A stretch of DNA of 64,000 bases, from contig OU015490.1 of assembly GCA_907164885.2 (NCBI GenBank), positions 212,801,810 through 212,865,809 on the forward strand, given 5' to 3'. Made by a program: the position numbers and the translations under genes. Positions 37,147-47,205 of the stretch are shown here, piece by piece (positions within the stretch are counted from its first letter, which is position 1; each line of letters opens with the position of its first letter). The stretch is from Dolomedes plantarius (taxonomy: Eukaryota; Arthropoda; Arachnida; Araneae; Dolomedidae). The notes beneath the pieces are model-generated. The model saw only the letters and a program-made list of their open reading frames with translations, ran no database searches and was not told the origin of the DNA.

Positions 37147-39446
37147 TCTATATAAATAAAAATGTGAATGTTCGTTTGTTCAAAACCTCAAATCTCCGAA
37201 AGTTCTTCACCGATTTCTTTGAAATTTTGACACAACGTTGCATTTGAATACGTGAGTGTTTTTATATACCTCTTATATAGATGCCACATCTGTGACAGGT
37301 ATAAACATGCTTTTTTTAAACACATGCTATACTAAATATTTTACGGCAAACGAGAAATGTCTTTCCCTTCCCCCTCAGAACAGAAATTTGTCATGGTGCG
37401 GTGCGACCCCACTATCAACAGTCCCCACAGGTCATAAAGTAGGCAGATATCGTTCTAGACAATAAAAGACGATCGAAGAGATAAGAGAACGCACATGGCT
37501 GAAGATATTTTCCGTCGAATATGCGAGGAAAATTCAAATATGAACATTGATTTCACAACAGAAATCTACAACGAAGCGTTGATAATGATTGAAGATTTCA
37601 GCTTAGAAATCTCTTAGATTTCTGCTTAGAAGTTCTTAATCAATTGGGAATGCCATCACCGATTCGATCTGCTGTTGCTTCGTTCGATGTAGAATCGCGT
37701 CGTGAACAAAATTACAACACGAGTGATCTTTTGTCGCATGTGCAATCAAATATTCTTAAACTAACGTTTGAGCAAAAAGGCATTTACGATCAAATTCTGC
37801 AATCTGTTAATAACGGGGTTGGAGAAATCTTCTTCTTAGATGCGCCAAGAGGAACTGGTAAAACGTTCCTAATTAGATTGATTCTGGCAGCAATTCGATC
37901 CCAAAATAACATAGCCTTAGCTCTTGCGTCGTCCGGAATATCTGCGACATTGCCACCAGGTGGAAGAACTGCACATTCCGCTTTGAAATTGGCAATGAAC
38001 ATGCAATTTATTGACACTCCCACGTGCAATATTTCCAAAGCATCCGGCATGGGAAAATTATTGCAGAAAGGCAAACTTATTGTTTGGGATGAATGTACAA
38101 TGGCACACAAAAAATCGCTCGAGGCTCTTGATCGATCATTGCAAGATTTTCGTGGAAACATCAGACCATTTGGGAACGCATTAATATTGCTTGCAGGAGA
38201 TTTGAGGCAAACATTGCCTATAATTCCTCTATCGACACCAGCGGAAGAAATAAATGCTTGCCTGAAATACTCTACTTTGTGTCGACACGTAAAGACGTTG
38301 AAATTATCTACAAATATATGTGTCCATCTGTAAAACGATCGATCAGATGTGAAATTCTCACATCAATTACTGGAAATTGGGAACGGACAGGTGCCAGTTG
38401 ATCTGACATCAGGACGAATTTCATTGCCCCATAACTTCTGCAATTTAGTATCATCAAAAGAAGAATTGGTTGAAAAAGTAATTCCCAATATTCAAACCAA
38501 TTATAAGAATCATGATTGGATGAGTGAACGAGCTATTCTTGCCACCAAGAACAAAGACGTCTACGAACTTAACAATATCATTCAGTATAACATTCAAAGC
38601 GAGGCAGTCACATACATGTCCGTCGACACTGTTGTGGAAGCCGATGAAGCGGTTCATTATCCAGCAGAATTTTTGAATTCACTCGATCTGCCAGGGATGC
38701 CACCGCACGTACTGCAATTGAAAATCGGCTTGCTAATTATAATGTTGCGAAATATCAACCAAACCAAAGCTTTGCAACGGCACGCGGCTTGCAGTGAAAT
38801 AATTACTTGCAGTAAAAATAATTACTTGCAACGTCGTAGAAGGAACGATCTTGATAGGATCATTCAAAGGTGAAGATGTCCTCATTCCTCGCATTCCCAT
38901 GATTCCAACGGATATGCCATTTAAATTTAAGAGATTGCAATTCCTAATTCGATTGGCGTTTGCAATCACCATCAATAAAGCTCAGGGCCAATCTTTACAA
39001 TTGTGCGGGTTAGATTTAGACACGGATTGTTTCTCACATGGACAATTATACGTTGCGTGTTCTAGAGTCAGAAAACCAGACAATCTATATATCTGCACAG
39101 ACAATGGAACAACAAAAAATATTGTATACCCACAAGTATTGTAAAATTAAACATTAAAAAAAAATTTTTATTTCGAATGCAGTGGGCGAAGGGGAAACAT
39201 AATTCTTTAGCCAAGATATTACATAAAACAAGCAAGTACTAAAAACTGAACTATAAAATATGTTGGTGGGTAGCGTTACTCGTGTCCGTAGCATACTTTA
39301 AGCTAGACGAGCACCCTGTGTAGTGCTAAATGAGCAACAGCTTTGCAGCCTTTATAAATTAAACATATTAGAAATGTGCTTTCTCTTTTCTTTCTTTTCC
39401 ATTTAACCAGACTGAGCCACAGCAACGCGTGGCCGGGTACAGCTAG
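37147..39446 (+). mobile_element. Helitron with helicase, nested in another Helitron
   Basis: The 5' end is A|TCTATATAAATAAAAATG, followed by the familiar gttcaaaacctcaaatctcc and ttcaccgatttctttgaaat. The 3' end is gccacagcaacgcgtggccg with a gccac/gtggc stem, then GGGTACAGCTAG|T. These TC start and CTAG end features, with A/T insertion flanks, define a Helitron. At 2.3 kb it keeps only helicase; the Rep/HUH nuclease part is gone. Confidence 0.88.
37493..39144 (+). pseudogene. Helitron Pif1-type helicase pseudogene (Rep domain missing)
   Basis: A remnant MAEDIFRRICEENSNMNIDF (37495 on) precedes the main frame 37644-38333 (229 residues). That frame has Walker A APRGTGKTFL at residues 67-76, Walker B LIVWDECTM around 145-153, and the Pif1 motif LLAGDLRQTLPI near 182-193. 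A stop at 38331 interrupts an otherwise continuous frame that resumes NDRSDVKFSHQLLEIGNGQ up to LQLKIGLLIIMLRNINQ. A frameshift near 38860 leads to GSFKGEDVLIPRIPMI, AFAITINKAQGQSL and HGQLYVACSRVRKPDNLYI, the conserved helicase C-terminus. Pif1 unwinds DNA during rolling-circle transposition. The HUH motifs that start replication are absent, so the element could not move on its own. Confidence 0.92.
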
Positions 39447-39450
39447 TATA

Positions 39451-39457
<7 letters not shown>

Positions 39458-39524
<67 letters not shown>
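39458..39524. repeat. (TA)n microsatellite
   Basis: About 67 bp of TA starting 12 bases after the inner Helitron's 3' end. Confidence 0.95.
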
Positions 39525-39527
<3 letters not shown>

Positions 39528-39614
39528 TTAATTGCATAGATTGACCGTTGTATTTAATTTGAATGTACTCCGTAGCGAAGTGCGGGTTTTCAGCTGGTAT
39601 ATGTATATATGCAA

Positions 39615-40241
39615 TAACTGAATACCCGTACATCGCTTCGCAGTACATTTTAAGATAATTACAATGAAATAATAAGAAAATTGCTTTTTAGAGGATTATA
39701 ATATAGTACAGTTAATATATTGTTCAGCTTGAGGAACATTCCTTATACTGTATTTTAATATTTTTTTTTTTGTCAATTTATTTCGTTGTTATGCACGTAA
39801 CAGAAAATTCAGAAAATTAATTTAAAGTATCAGAAAAAGAAAAGAAATCTGGTGATCAGCATTTAATAATTAAATTCTAAAAATTGATCAACATTTAATA
39901 CATTAAATTTTAAAAATTTATATTTAAAAATGCCCCAAAAATCAGAAATTAGTGGTAAAGATTCGAAAAAGATTTCATTTTAAAGGAATTTTTATTATCT
40001 TTCTCGATATAAAATTTATAACCCTCAGATTATTATTTTAAATGCAAAATTAAAAGATGTTACAGAAACAGTTTAAAAATTCAATTTTAAAAAAATCGAA
40101 GAATAAGTTTTCAAAAATCTTTCTTAGTGCACCCCTACACTATAAGGAGAATCGCCATGCAAAATTTTGGCGCTTTAGGCACATCGGTTTAGTCTGAGAG
40201 TTATCTGTCAGTCAGTCACGGAGGTGTTTTATACATATAGA
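39615..40241 (-). mobile_element. non-autonomous Helitron in opposite orientation
   Basis: On the minus strand it starts TCTATATGTATAAAACACC at 40241. It runs through the same interior as the outer plus-strand Helitron (gcatggcgattctccttata, then gtaggggtgcactaagaaag) and ends near 39615 after gcgaagcgatgtacgggtat and TCAGTTATT, a degraded CAGCTAGT-like end. At 627 bp without coding capacity it is a complete short derivative. Its 3' end lies about 17 bases from the 3' end of the plus-strand copy, tail to tail. Confidence 0.75.
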
Positions 40242-40261
40242 TTAATTTGGAATAGCTATAA

Positions 40262-40375
40262 CAGCCAGAAAACAGGTTTCATCTGTAACCTTGGGTCTAG
40301 GGAGTCTTTAATTGGTTTTAAACAAAATACGGCCGCATAGAGTTTTGACCGGCTAGAAATGTTTCACCGTATTTT
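40262..40375. mobile_element. fragment of the 36048-36434 TIR family
   Basis: agaaaacaggtttcatctgt, taaacaaaatacggcc and ccggctagaaatgtttcacc correspond to 36117-36219 plus the right terminus of that element. The left terminus is missing. Confidence 0.6.
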
Positions 40376-41260
40376 GTTCCTAAAATGGAGAAAATTGTAT
40401 ATGTTTTATATTATACTAGTCAATACCCTTCAAAACATGATGGCTAATTAGAAAATAAATGTACTAATGCATAAATTATACTCAACATATCATTGCCAAA
40501 TGCTGGAAATCATAATAATGCGCAGAAGCAAATTAGTGTGCTTAAGCGGCCTCGTGCTTAGTGAGTATATAAAGCCAGATTTAAAAATGTCACTGAGCAT
40601 GCGCAGAAAACAATTTTTTTAAATTGCAAATTATCGCTAATTAAACAGCGCAAAATAAACAATTTCCATGAGGTGTAATCTTATATTTCACAAACATGAT
40701 TATCATAAAAATAAAAATAGCAGTGAGTAATCTCGACTCTTCGGAATAAACGTGTTTATCATTAAAACATGTCATTAATTGTTTATCATTAATTGTAAAT
40801 TATCGCTAATTAATAGAAATTGCGTTTACAAAAACTAAATTTGACAAATCTACAGAATAGTCTTTCGTTTAAGTCCAAAATGAAGGAAATTGATGCAGTA
40901 GTTTTCCCTCACGAATTGCCCAAAAAGTAGGCTTAGCAACTTAAATATATAGATGTTTGAACATGTGATGCAGCCCAGGAAAAGGTACCTGAAGTGTGAA
41001 AAATTTATTTTTCGATCTTGAAAGAATCACTTGTTGATTTTGGGAAGCATTTTCTATTTTTTATAAGATCAGTTCGATAGGTTTGAAAATGAGGAAAATA
41101 CGGTGTTTTAAAAATACAGTTTTTTTCCTTAAGAAAACGTCGTTTTGAAATAAAAAGATTTTTAAAGTTGGAGAGTAAAAATCCACCAAAATTGGAATCT
41201 AAACTACTACAGAAATGCAGAATTTATAATACACTTTCACTTTACAATTTCCAGTGTTTC
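40376..41260. other. AT-rich stretch without recognised gene
   Basis: No coding or repeat signal that I can name. attgtaaattatcgctaatt-like phrases recur near 40630 and 40793. Confidence 0.4.
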
Positions 41261-41274
41261 ATCTTATGGAGCAG

Positions 41275-41513
41275 GCGCCCACATGGTATAGTAGATAACA
41301 TCCTACTCTTCCCTGCTGTAGGCTTGGGTTCGAATCCCGAATAAGGCTTGGCCTTTACAGTGATGTCCCCTCATCAGGGAGCAATTCTGGCTCACCTAAA
41401 CGGTTGCTCCCGCAATATACGAAGTAACCAGCAAGAATTCGCGGATGTTCATGGTCCAGTGTTATTAACCAATATCGTCAAAAGACAAGTGGCTCCGCAT
41501 TGGTAAAAAAAAT
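41275..41513 (+). mobile_element. tRNA-derived SINE with perfect 14-bp target duplication
   Basis: The head has an A-box-like tggtatagtagataac and a B-box GGGTTCGAATCCC (41326-41338). The body includes gatgtcccctcatcagggag and ends gacaagtggctccgcattgg with an A-rich tail. ATCTTATGGAGCAG flanks it on both sides (41261-41274 and 41514-41527), as expected for LINE-driven retroposition. Because the duplication is perfect the insertion is probably fairly recent. It is not a tRNA gene: the acceptor arm does not close and the body continues well past a tRNA. Confidence 0.9.
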
Positions 41514-41692
41514 ATCTTATGGAGCAGACTCCAGGGATTATTTAAACAAAAAATAACCTTATCCGTTAGAAATTCGTATATATGTGCAGTAAAGGTAAAA
41601 ATATTTTCACACTGTTATCATCTGATTATCTGGTTATCATCTGATTATCATGTGGTTATCATCTGATTATGAAAGAATCGAATTAAAGAATG

Positions 41693-42472
41693 CAGGGTTC
41701 TCACCTATATTCATTACACCCCCTCAACTTCTAAACGATGATAGTTTAGGTCATAAAGGTAGTGTTTAGGTATAGTAAAGAGGCTGTGCGCTATTTGATG
41801 AGACTACTGACAACGCCATCTATCGGCAAATTTTGGAATCGGCGTTTTTATCTCAAAAACGGTGCGAGATAGAGGAAAAAATTCAATCACAAAGCTGTTC
41901 AGCATCATCGATTTAGTAAGAAAAGACACCTTGCGCACATTAATACTCAAAACAGATTGTAAAAAAATGAACATTTGTTTGGTCGGGATTTTCAAGATTA
42001 TGGCGACGTGAAACGCGAACGAAAAGCTCGAAAAGACGACCTCACGGACAAAATACCAAGAAATGTGTATAGTGGCTAATGGAGAGCATTTTCAACATCA
42101 TAAATAAATTATCTTGAAGATACGGTAGTATCTATGTTTCTTTCTTCCACTCTTTATGACATGACAAATTTCGAAATCGTGACCAAACAAATGGTCCGTT
42201 TCTACATTCTGTTTTAAGTATTAATATGCGCAAGGTATCTTTTCTTACTAAATCTATCATGCTGAACAGCTTTGTAACCGACTTTTTTCCAGTATCTTGT
42301 ACCGTTTTTGAGATAAAAACGCTAATTTCAAAATTTGCCGATATATGGCGTTGTAAGTGGTCTCATCTAGTAGCGCATAACCTTTTTACTATACGTAGAC
42401 ACCAGCTTTATGGCCTAAGCTGTTACCATTAAGAAGTTAAGGGGGGTGGAATGGATACAGATTGGAACCCTG
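41693..42472. mobile_element. foldback element with ~300-bp arms
   Basis: CAGGGTTC at 41693 and GGAACCCTG ending at 42472 start two arms of about 300 bases (41693-41995 and about 42165-42472) that are inverted copies with roughly 85% agreement by eye. The shared blocks are tatcggcaaattttg, tttttatctcaaaaacggt, aagctgttcagcat and tttagtaagaaaaga. A spacer of about 170 bases separates them. No transposase frame is present; the ORFs in the arms are mirror images of each other. No target duplication is obvious. Confidence 0.85.
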
Positions 42473-42921
42473 TATACTGGAAAACGCTATTCTTCCCTAT
42501 ATATGTAGCCACAGGCCCTAAAAAAGGACATCGCTTTTGGATATCGCTTAAATATCAAAAATAACTTAAACTGCATTTTATACGTTTTCGAACTTAACCC
42601 TTTAATTAAGAAAAATATCAAAAACATTTTATTGATAAATTTAATATATATAATATATGATAAATTTATCAGACTGCAGTATATTTGTTTTGGAATCTGT
42701 ATGTACATTTAACATTATTTACGAATGTATTTCACAAAATACATTGTTTAGGCCCTAAAACACAAAGACATCGCTTCCTCCGAATAAAAGAAAATAATTT
42801 AAACTGGATATTCATCCTTTTCCGAACCAGGCATTTTAATGAATTTAAAATGAGGGATTTTTCGCCATCGAATTTGGAGCATAATGCTCAGAAGCGCAAT
42901 TCCTCTATTTTAATCTCGTAG

Positions 42922-43660
42922 AATTTATTACAATAATCCCAAGTGAAATTTAAATGGCGAAAGATTTACCGTTCTTCTCCTACATCTGATAGAAAAAAGG
43001 GCATTCATGAGGAAGAATCATTAATATTTTTATCTAATATTTTCGAAAGATCTGGAATATTTCAGGAAAATTTCTCAGTAAAAATGTAAAAACATATTCC
43101 CCGAAGGAAAAAAGTACGCTTTCATATAATTTTGCAAAGAGAATAAGAACTCTATTCAGATAATTTCGTTATTGTATAAAATAAGTAGTTTATAGGCACT
43201 TACATAGCATTTATCATTCTAATGTTATATTATTATTGGATAGACAATCATAGTTAATAGCCCAAAACAGATTTGCAGAGAAGTATTAAAAATATAGATT
43301 AAATTATCTACTCCCACGTGTAGCAATTTCGAAACATAATATGTTTTTTGTTTTGCATTTCTTAGAGATTTAGAAAGAGAATAAGAAATAAATAAATAAT
43401 ATTTACGATAAGAATAAACAATATTTGTATTTTTATTCTATATTTGAATAATTGCTTAGGTTTGTTCGGATAACAATTTGGACTCCATACGGAAGATCTC
43501 AACTGCCTTTTAAAAATATTATCAGTAAATAGTCTATTCTGATTTAATGTTATAGACTATAATTGCTTAGAAGAAAATATAATATTTATTTCATAGGAGA
43601 GCAAATGAACCTCGATCAAGGTTGAAATATCGATTTTCAGGTTTGAACAACATCAGCTGA
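42922..43660. other. AT-rich spacer at the satellite orientation switch
   Basis: This lies between the minus-orientation and plus-orientation satellite copies. No unit or gene is recognisable inside it. Confidence 0.4.
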
Positions 43661-44419
43661 TTCTAGTGCCTAAATAATGTATTTTATAAAATGACTTTCT
43701 AAATAATGATAAATATATACTGTTAAAAACAAAAATTCTATAGTGACATAAATTTTAAAACTCATGATATATTGTTTTTGTTATTTTGTTCATTAAAATG
43801 TCTAGTACATCAAAAGGATAAAATCCACATTAAAAATTTTTTTTTAAAATTTGGATAAAAGGATATTTTTGTGTTTTAGAGCATAAAAAATGTACTTCAT
43901 GAAATGTGTTTGTAAATAATATTAAATATATATACCGCTTCAAAAACAAAAACTGTTTAGTCTGAAAAATTATATACCAGGTGATCATAATTTAAATTGG
44001 CCTATTCAGAGCCCTCTGTTTAGAGCTGTAACTATAAGGCAGATTGAGATGAAATTTTGAAGATAAACAATTCAAAGGATGCGCAGAAAGTTTCCGAAAA
44101 AAAAAATTTAATTCTCCGCTAGGGAGGGCATTACAACGTAAATGCTTGAAAAGTCATGCAATAAATAAATGTGCACATTAAAAAAATCATTTAAAACTTT
44201 TATTTTTACATTCTCAAGCATTATGATGTTTAAAACTGTTATTTTTACAATTTTAAGTATTATGACGGTACAAAAGTTGATAAATGTGGCACTGCAAGTG
44301 AAGAAGAAAGCAAGTGAAGAAGGCTGCAAGTGAAGAAGGCTGAGATCGAGTGAGCACCATTCTTTAAGTTACGATGGCAATTAGATTACAAGAATGTAAG
44401 TTAATCGTATAACATTTTG

Positions 44420-46236
44420 ATCAAAACCAGGGAAATGCTGTTGCAACTCTTAACGAATTTCGAAGTCGAAAGAAATTGCGTTGGGTCCAATGTCCCCACA
44501 AGATGTGAGAGACATGATATCTTGATTTCAAAACACTGGGTGTTTAAGCGTTCAACGTGGCAGAGGGCTGAAGAATATCAGAGAAGAAGTCGTTTCAGAA
44601 GCAGCAACGGCCATTGTCGAGCAGTCACTCACAAATAATCAGGGAGTCAACAGAGCACGTGCAGTGTCACGACAATTAGACGTAACGTATAGCACAGTGC
44701 AGAAGATTCTGAGAATAATAGTGAATTTTTTTCCGTATACGATCAGACGCAACCAGTAACTGCTTCTTACCGACAATGGCCGTCGCTTATCTTTTGCCCT
44801 GACATTTCTTGCCTGAATGGAAGTCAACGACTCCTGGCCGTGGAACATTCTCTGGAGTGACGAGGGTCATTTTTATCTGAACGGAACAGTAAACACCCAG
44901 TATTGTCGAATTTTTACCGTCTGGTGTGGATTCACTTCCCAATTTATCCTTGGACTGTCATATGAGGGACGGCCGTTGGGTATAACAAGGAATACATGTC
45001 ATGCTTTAAAACTATTTGACGAAAAAAATGGCGACTCATAACAGGTATTGGCAGATCTGAAAAACGAATAAAAGTAGGGGACGGTAAAAAATCAAAACTT
45101 CATGATCATCTCGTCGTTTATTTAGTTATAATAAAAGAAAAGAAGGTGGATTAAGGCCATAACAAAATTTAGTAGCAGTGAGGCTTAAGGCTAAATCACA
45201 AATTAACAGCAGTATTATATCAGGGTGGGCTCTGGAGGACGGCTAGTCTTCTTGGAGTAGGACCGGCTCTTTCCACGTCTCGTACGGCAACTTGCTTCGT
45301 TCATGATGAAAGCGGGTTACATCCGAGCAGGCACGTCGCTTGCAGAAGTCTGGCTATTCACTCAAAATCCTTTCCTCCAGCGAGACCTGGTCACATGATG
45401 TTGATTACTTTTCCAGATATGGGATTGACGAGTTGGCGCTCGCCAAGCAGTGCCGCCAAGGCTGGAGAAACAAAGATAATGGCTTTTGTGTGTCGTGGGG
45501 GAAGGCGAAAAGTTGTGTATACTGGAACAGCGCAGGAAATGTCTCAGCTGCAACCCCTTTCTGGAATGTGCATCCAAGAGCAATGGGTTCTCATGCACAG
45601 ACAAAAATTGAGTTTTCAGTGAATCTTCTGCAGAATAGATGGGGAACGTATCTAAAATTAGATATCGAATCCGTGCATGGGGGAACATCCCCTTATGACG
45701 TTTGTATAAAAGTGAAAATAACAGATTTTATAAAAATATTGTAAAAGCGGTACGACAGGACCATTCTTTTACGAAGTACTCAACGATAATGGCCTTGTCA
45801 AATGTTCTGTAACAGCCCTCAGATATCGTGACATACTCAGCAGTTTCGTTTTACCTCAACTCAAGCAGCGACAATGCCTCGAGTCTATTACTTTTATGCA
45901 GGATGGTGCCCCTCCACATAATGGTCTCTGTATGCGGAGGTTTTTGCGACAATATTTTACGGATGACAGGTGATTAGCCGATCGTTTTCTACTCCTTGGC
46001 CGACCCGTTCTCCCGATGTCACCCGGTGTGATTTTTGGTTATGGGGCCATTTAAAGAACGCTGTTTATAGGGGGAATGTTACAACTTTGGCTGACCTGAA
46101 GGCCCGCATAACATTGTATGTTCGACAGATTACTGGCGACCAGCTGCGATCTGCTGTTGAACACGCTGTTCATCGTCTGCACATTTTGCATACTAATGAT
46201 GGAGGCAATATTGAACTATTTTCTTTACATCGTTAG
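44420..46236 (+). pseudogene. DUF4817-type mariner transposase pseudogene
   Basis: Reassembled from several frames: GVNRARAVSRQLDVTYSTVQ (HTH), then WNILWSDEGHFYLNGTVNTQ with the first Asp, then WCGFTSQFILG. The protein then breaks at the inserted LTR (44956-45757) and resumes FFYEVLNDNGLVKCSVTALR and SITFMQDGAPPHN with the second Asp. ARSPDVTRCDFWLWGHLKNA-like sequence carries the third Asp, and the tail DQLRSAVEHAVHRLHILHTN ends at 46236. The SDEAHF, QDGAPPH and CDFWLWG boxes mark the group often annotated DUF4817-containing in arthropods. Stops, shifts and the LTR abolish function. Confidence 0.85.
44956..45757. mobile_element. solo LTR with 4-bp duplication, inserted in a transposase
   Basis: TGTCATATGAGGGACGG to GCGGTACGACA, flanked by GGAC on both sides (44952-44955 and 45758-45761). 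Removing it together with one GGAC restores a continuous transposase reading across the junction. Length is 802 bp. The frames at 45340-45744 fall wholly inside it and have no family motif. The TG..CA ends and 4-bp duplication fit Ty3/gypsy. Its start resembles, but is not the same as, the 18-22 kb LTR family. Confidence 0.88.
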
Positions 46237-46762
46237 ACAGTGTGTAACAAATAAAGTATGCTTGAATTGGAATTTGTAGCTTGTTTAAATTATTTCCATG
46301 TAATGTGCCACCTAGCGGACAGTTTTTGAACTTTTTTTCTGAATTTTTCAGCGCATCCTTTGAATTGTCTATCTGTAAAATTTCAGCTCAATCCGCTTTT
46401 AGTTACAGCTACAGAGGGCTCTGAATAGGCCAAGTTTAATTATGATCACCTAGTATATCATGATAAAAAAATTTTGACATTTTTGGTCATTACAATGGTT
46501 AGTATGTAAAAGGATAAAACACGCTTTAAATATTTTTTTTGTTATTTGGATATCTTTGTCTTTTAGTTAATCTTTGTCTTTAGTTAATCTTTGATAGCTT
46601 TCTCTTTAGTTTCATAACTTATGTATTTTGTGAAAAACATTTGTAAATAACATCAAATATAAATAAATATTCTATAATCATATAAATTTATATTAATTCT
46701 AATATTTTTTTGCATTTTTGTTAATCAAAATGTCTAGTTCCTGGAAGGATAAAACCAGTTTT

Positions 46763-47115
46763 GAGGTAGCCAAGTGGTAGCGCGTAGGCTATCGGTGCTG
46801 AGGGTACTCGGATTAAATCCCGACAAGCGCCATTAAATGATCCCGTGTCTAGGCCGAATACGTGCAAGTTAAATCCTCAAACCGGAACGTCATTCTATGA
46901 AGTGGAGAGGGTACGATCACCCCAGATGTTTCAAAGGGAAGTGATCGGTCAAAGATAAGGTGGCACCTGGATAAGTTGGACTTCGCCTCTTGTTGTGACA
47001 TTATAAACCGGAGCCGTATCCCTCTGTCCATATGGACCTGTATGGTTCATATGGACCCGGTTTGAAATACCTTCGGCCAGGGGGCATAAAAAACAACAGC
47101 TACAAGATGGAAAAA
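46763..47115 (+). mobile_element. tRNA-derived SINE inserted in a satellite unit
   Basis: gaggtagccaagtggtagcg carries an A-box-like segment, and actcggattaaatcccgaca a degraded B-box. The body continues through gagagggtacgatcacccca, agtgatcggtcaaag and aaccggagccg to an A-rich end. The flanks AAAACCAGTTT (46751-46761) and AAAACCCAGTTT (47116-47127) are an imperfect target duplication, and joined they restore the satellite phrase. The 26609-26890 repeat shares the body. Confidence 0.82.
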
Positions 47116-47205
47116 AAAACCCAGTTTAATTTTTTGTTTGGATAAAGGGATATCTCTGTGTTTTAGACCCTAAATGATGTAATTTATGAAATATGTTTGT
47201 AAATA

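Larger units (their letters stand above)
36432..39597 (+). mobile_element. outer Helitron-like element (split)
   Basis: The 5' part (36432-37146) begins cctatatatatgaaac, followed by (CTGA)n-like sequence. It contains gctgaaattttgcatggcga and tgtaggggtgcactaagaaa, which recur inverted at the other Helitron (40060-40241). The 3' part (39447-39597) ends in a tgcgaagtg-type hairpin region and GTTTTCAGCTGG followed by T. The pieces are separated by another Helitron (37147-39446) and flank a (TA)n. Helitrons end in CTRR next to a T and have no target duplication, as seen here. Confidence 0.65.
43977..46453 (+). mobile_element. mariner-related (DUF4817-type) transposon carrying a solo LTR
   Basis: Terminal repeats of about 120 bases run from CCAGGTGATCATAATTTAAA inward through ggcctattcagagccctctg and attcaaaggatgcgca, with the inverted partner at 46320-46453. 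TA flanks both ends. Removing the 802-bp LTR and its 4-bp duplication leaves about 1.67 kb. The element sits inside a satellite unit, whose sequence can be followed on both sides. Confidence 0.85.

Noticed and set aside
41275..41350. tRNA gene
   Set aside because: A- and B-box-like motifs are present but the acceptor stem does not close and the sequence continues as a SINE body with target duplications.
41804..42432. Two similar small proteins (41804-41995 minus and 42226-42432 plus)
   Set aside because: They are the two inverted arms of the foldback element read in opposite directions, not paralogous genes.
45340..45744. 134-residue open frame as a coding gene
   Set aside because: It is entirely inside the 802-bp solo LTR (44956-45757), and other frames of similar length overlap it.
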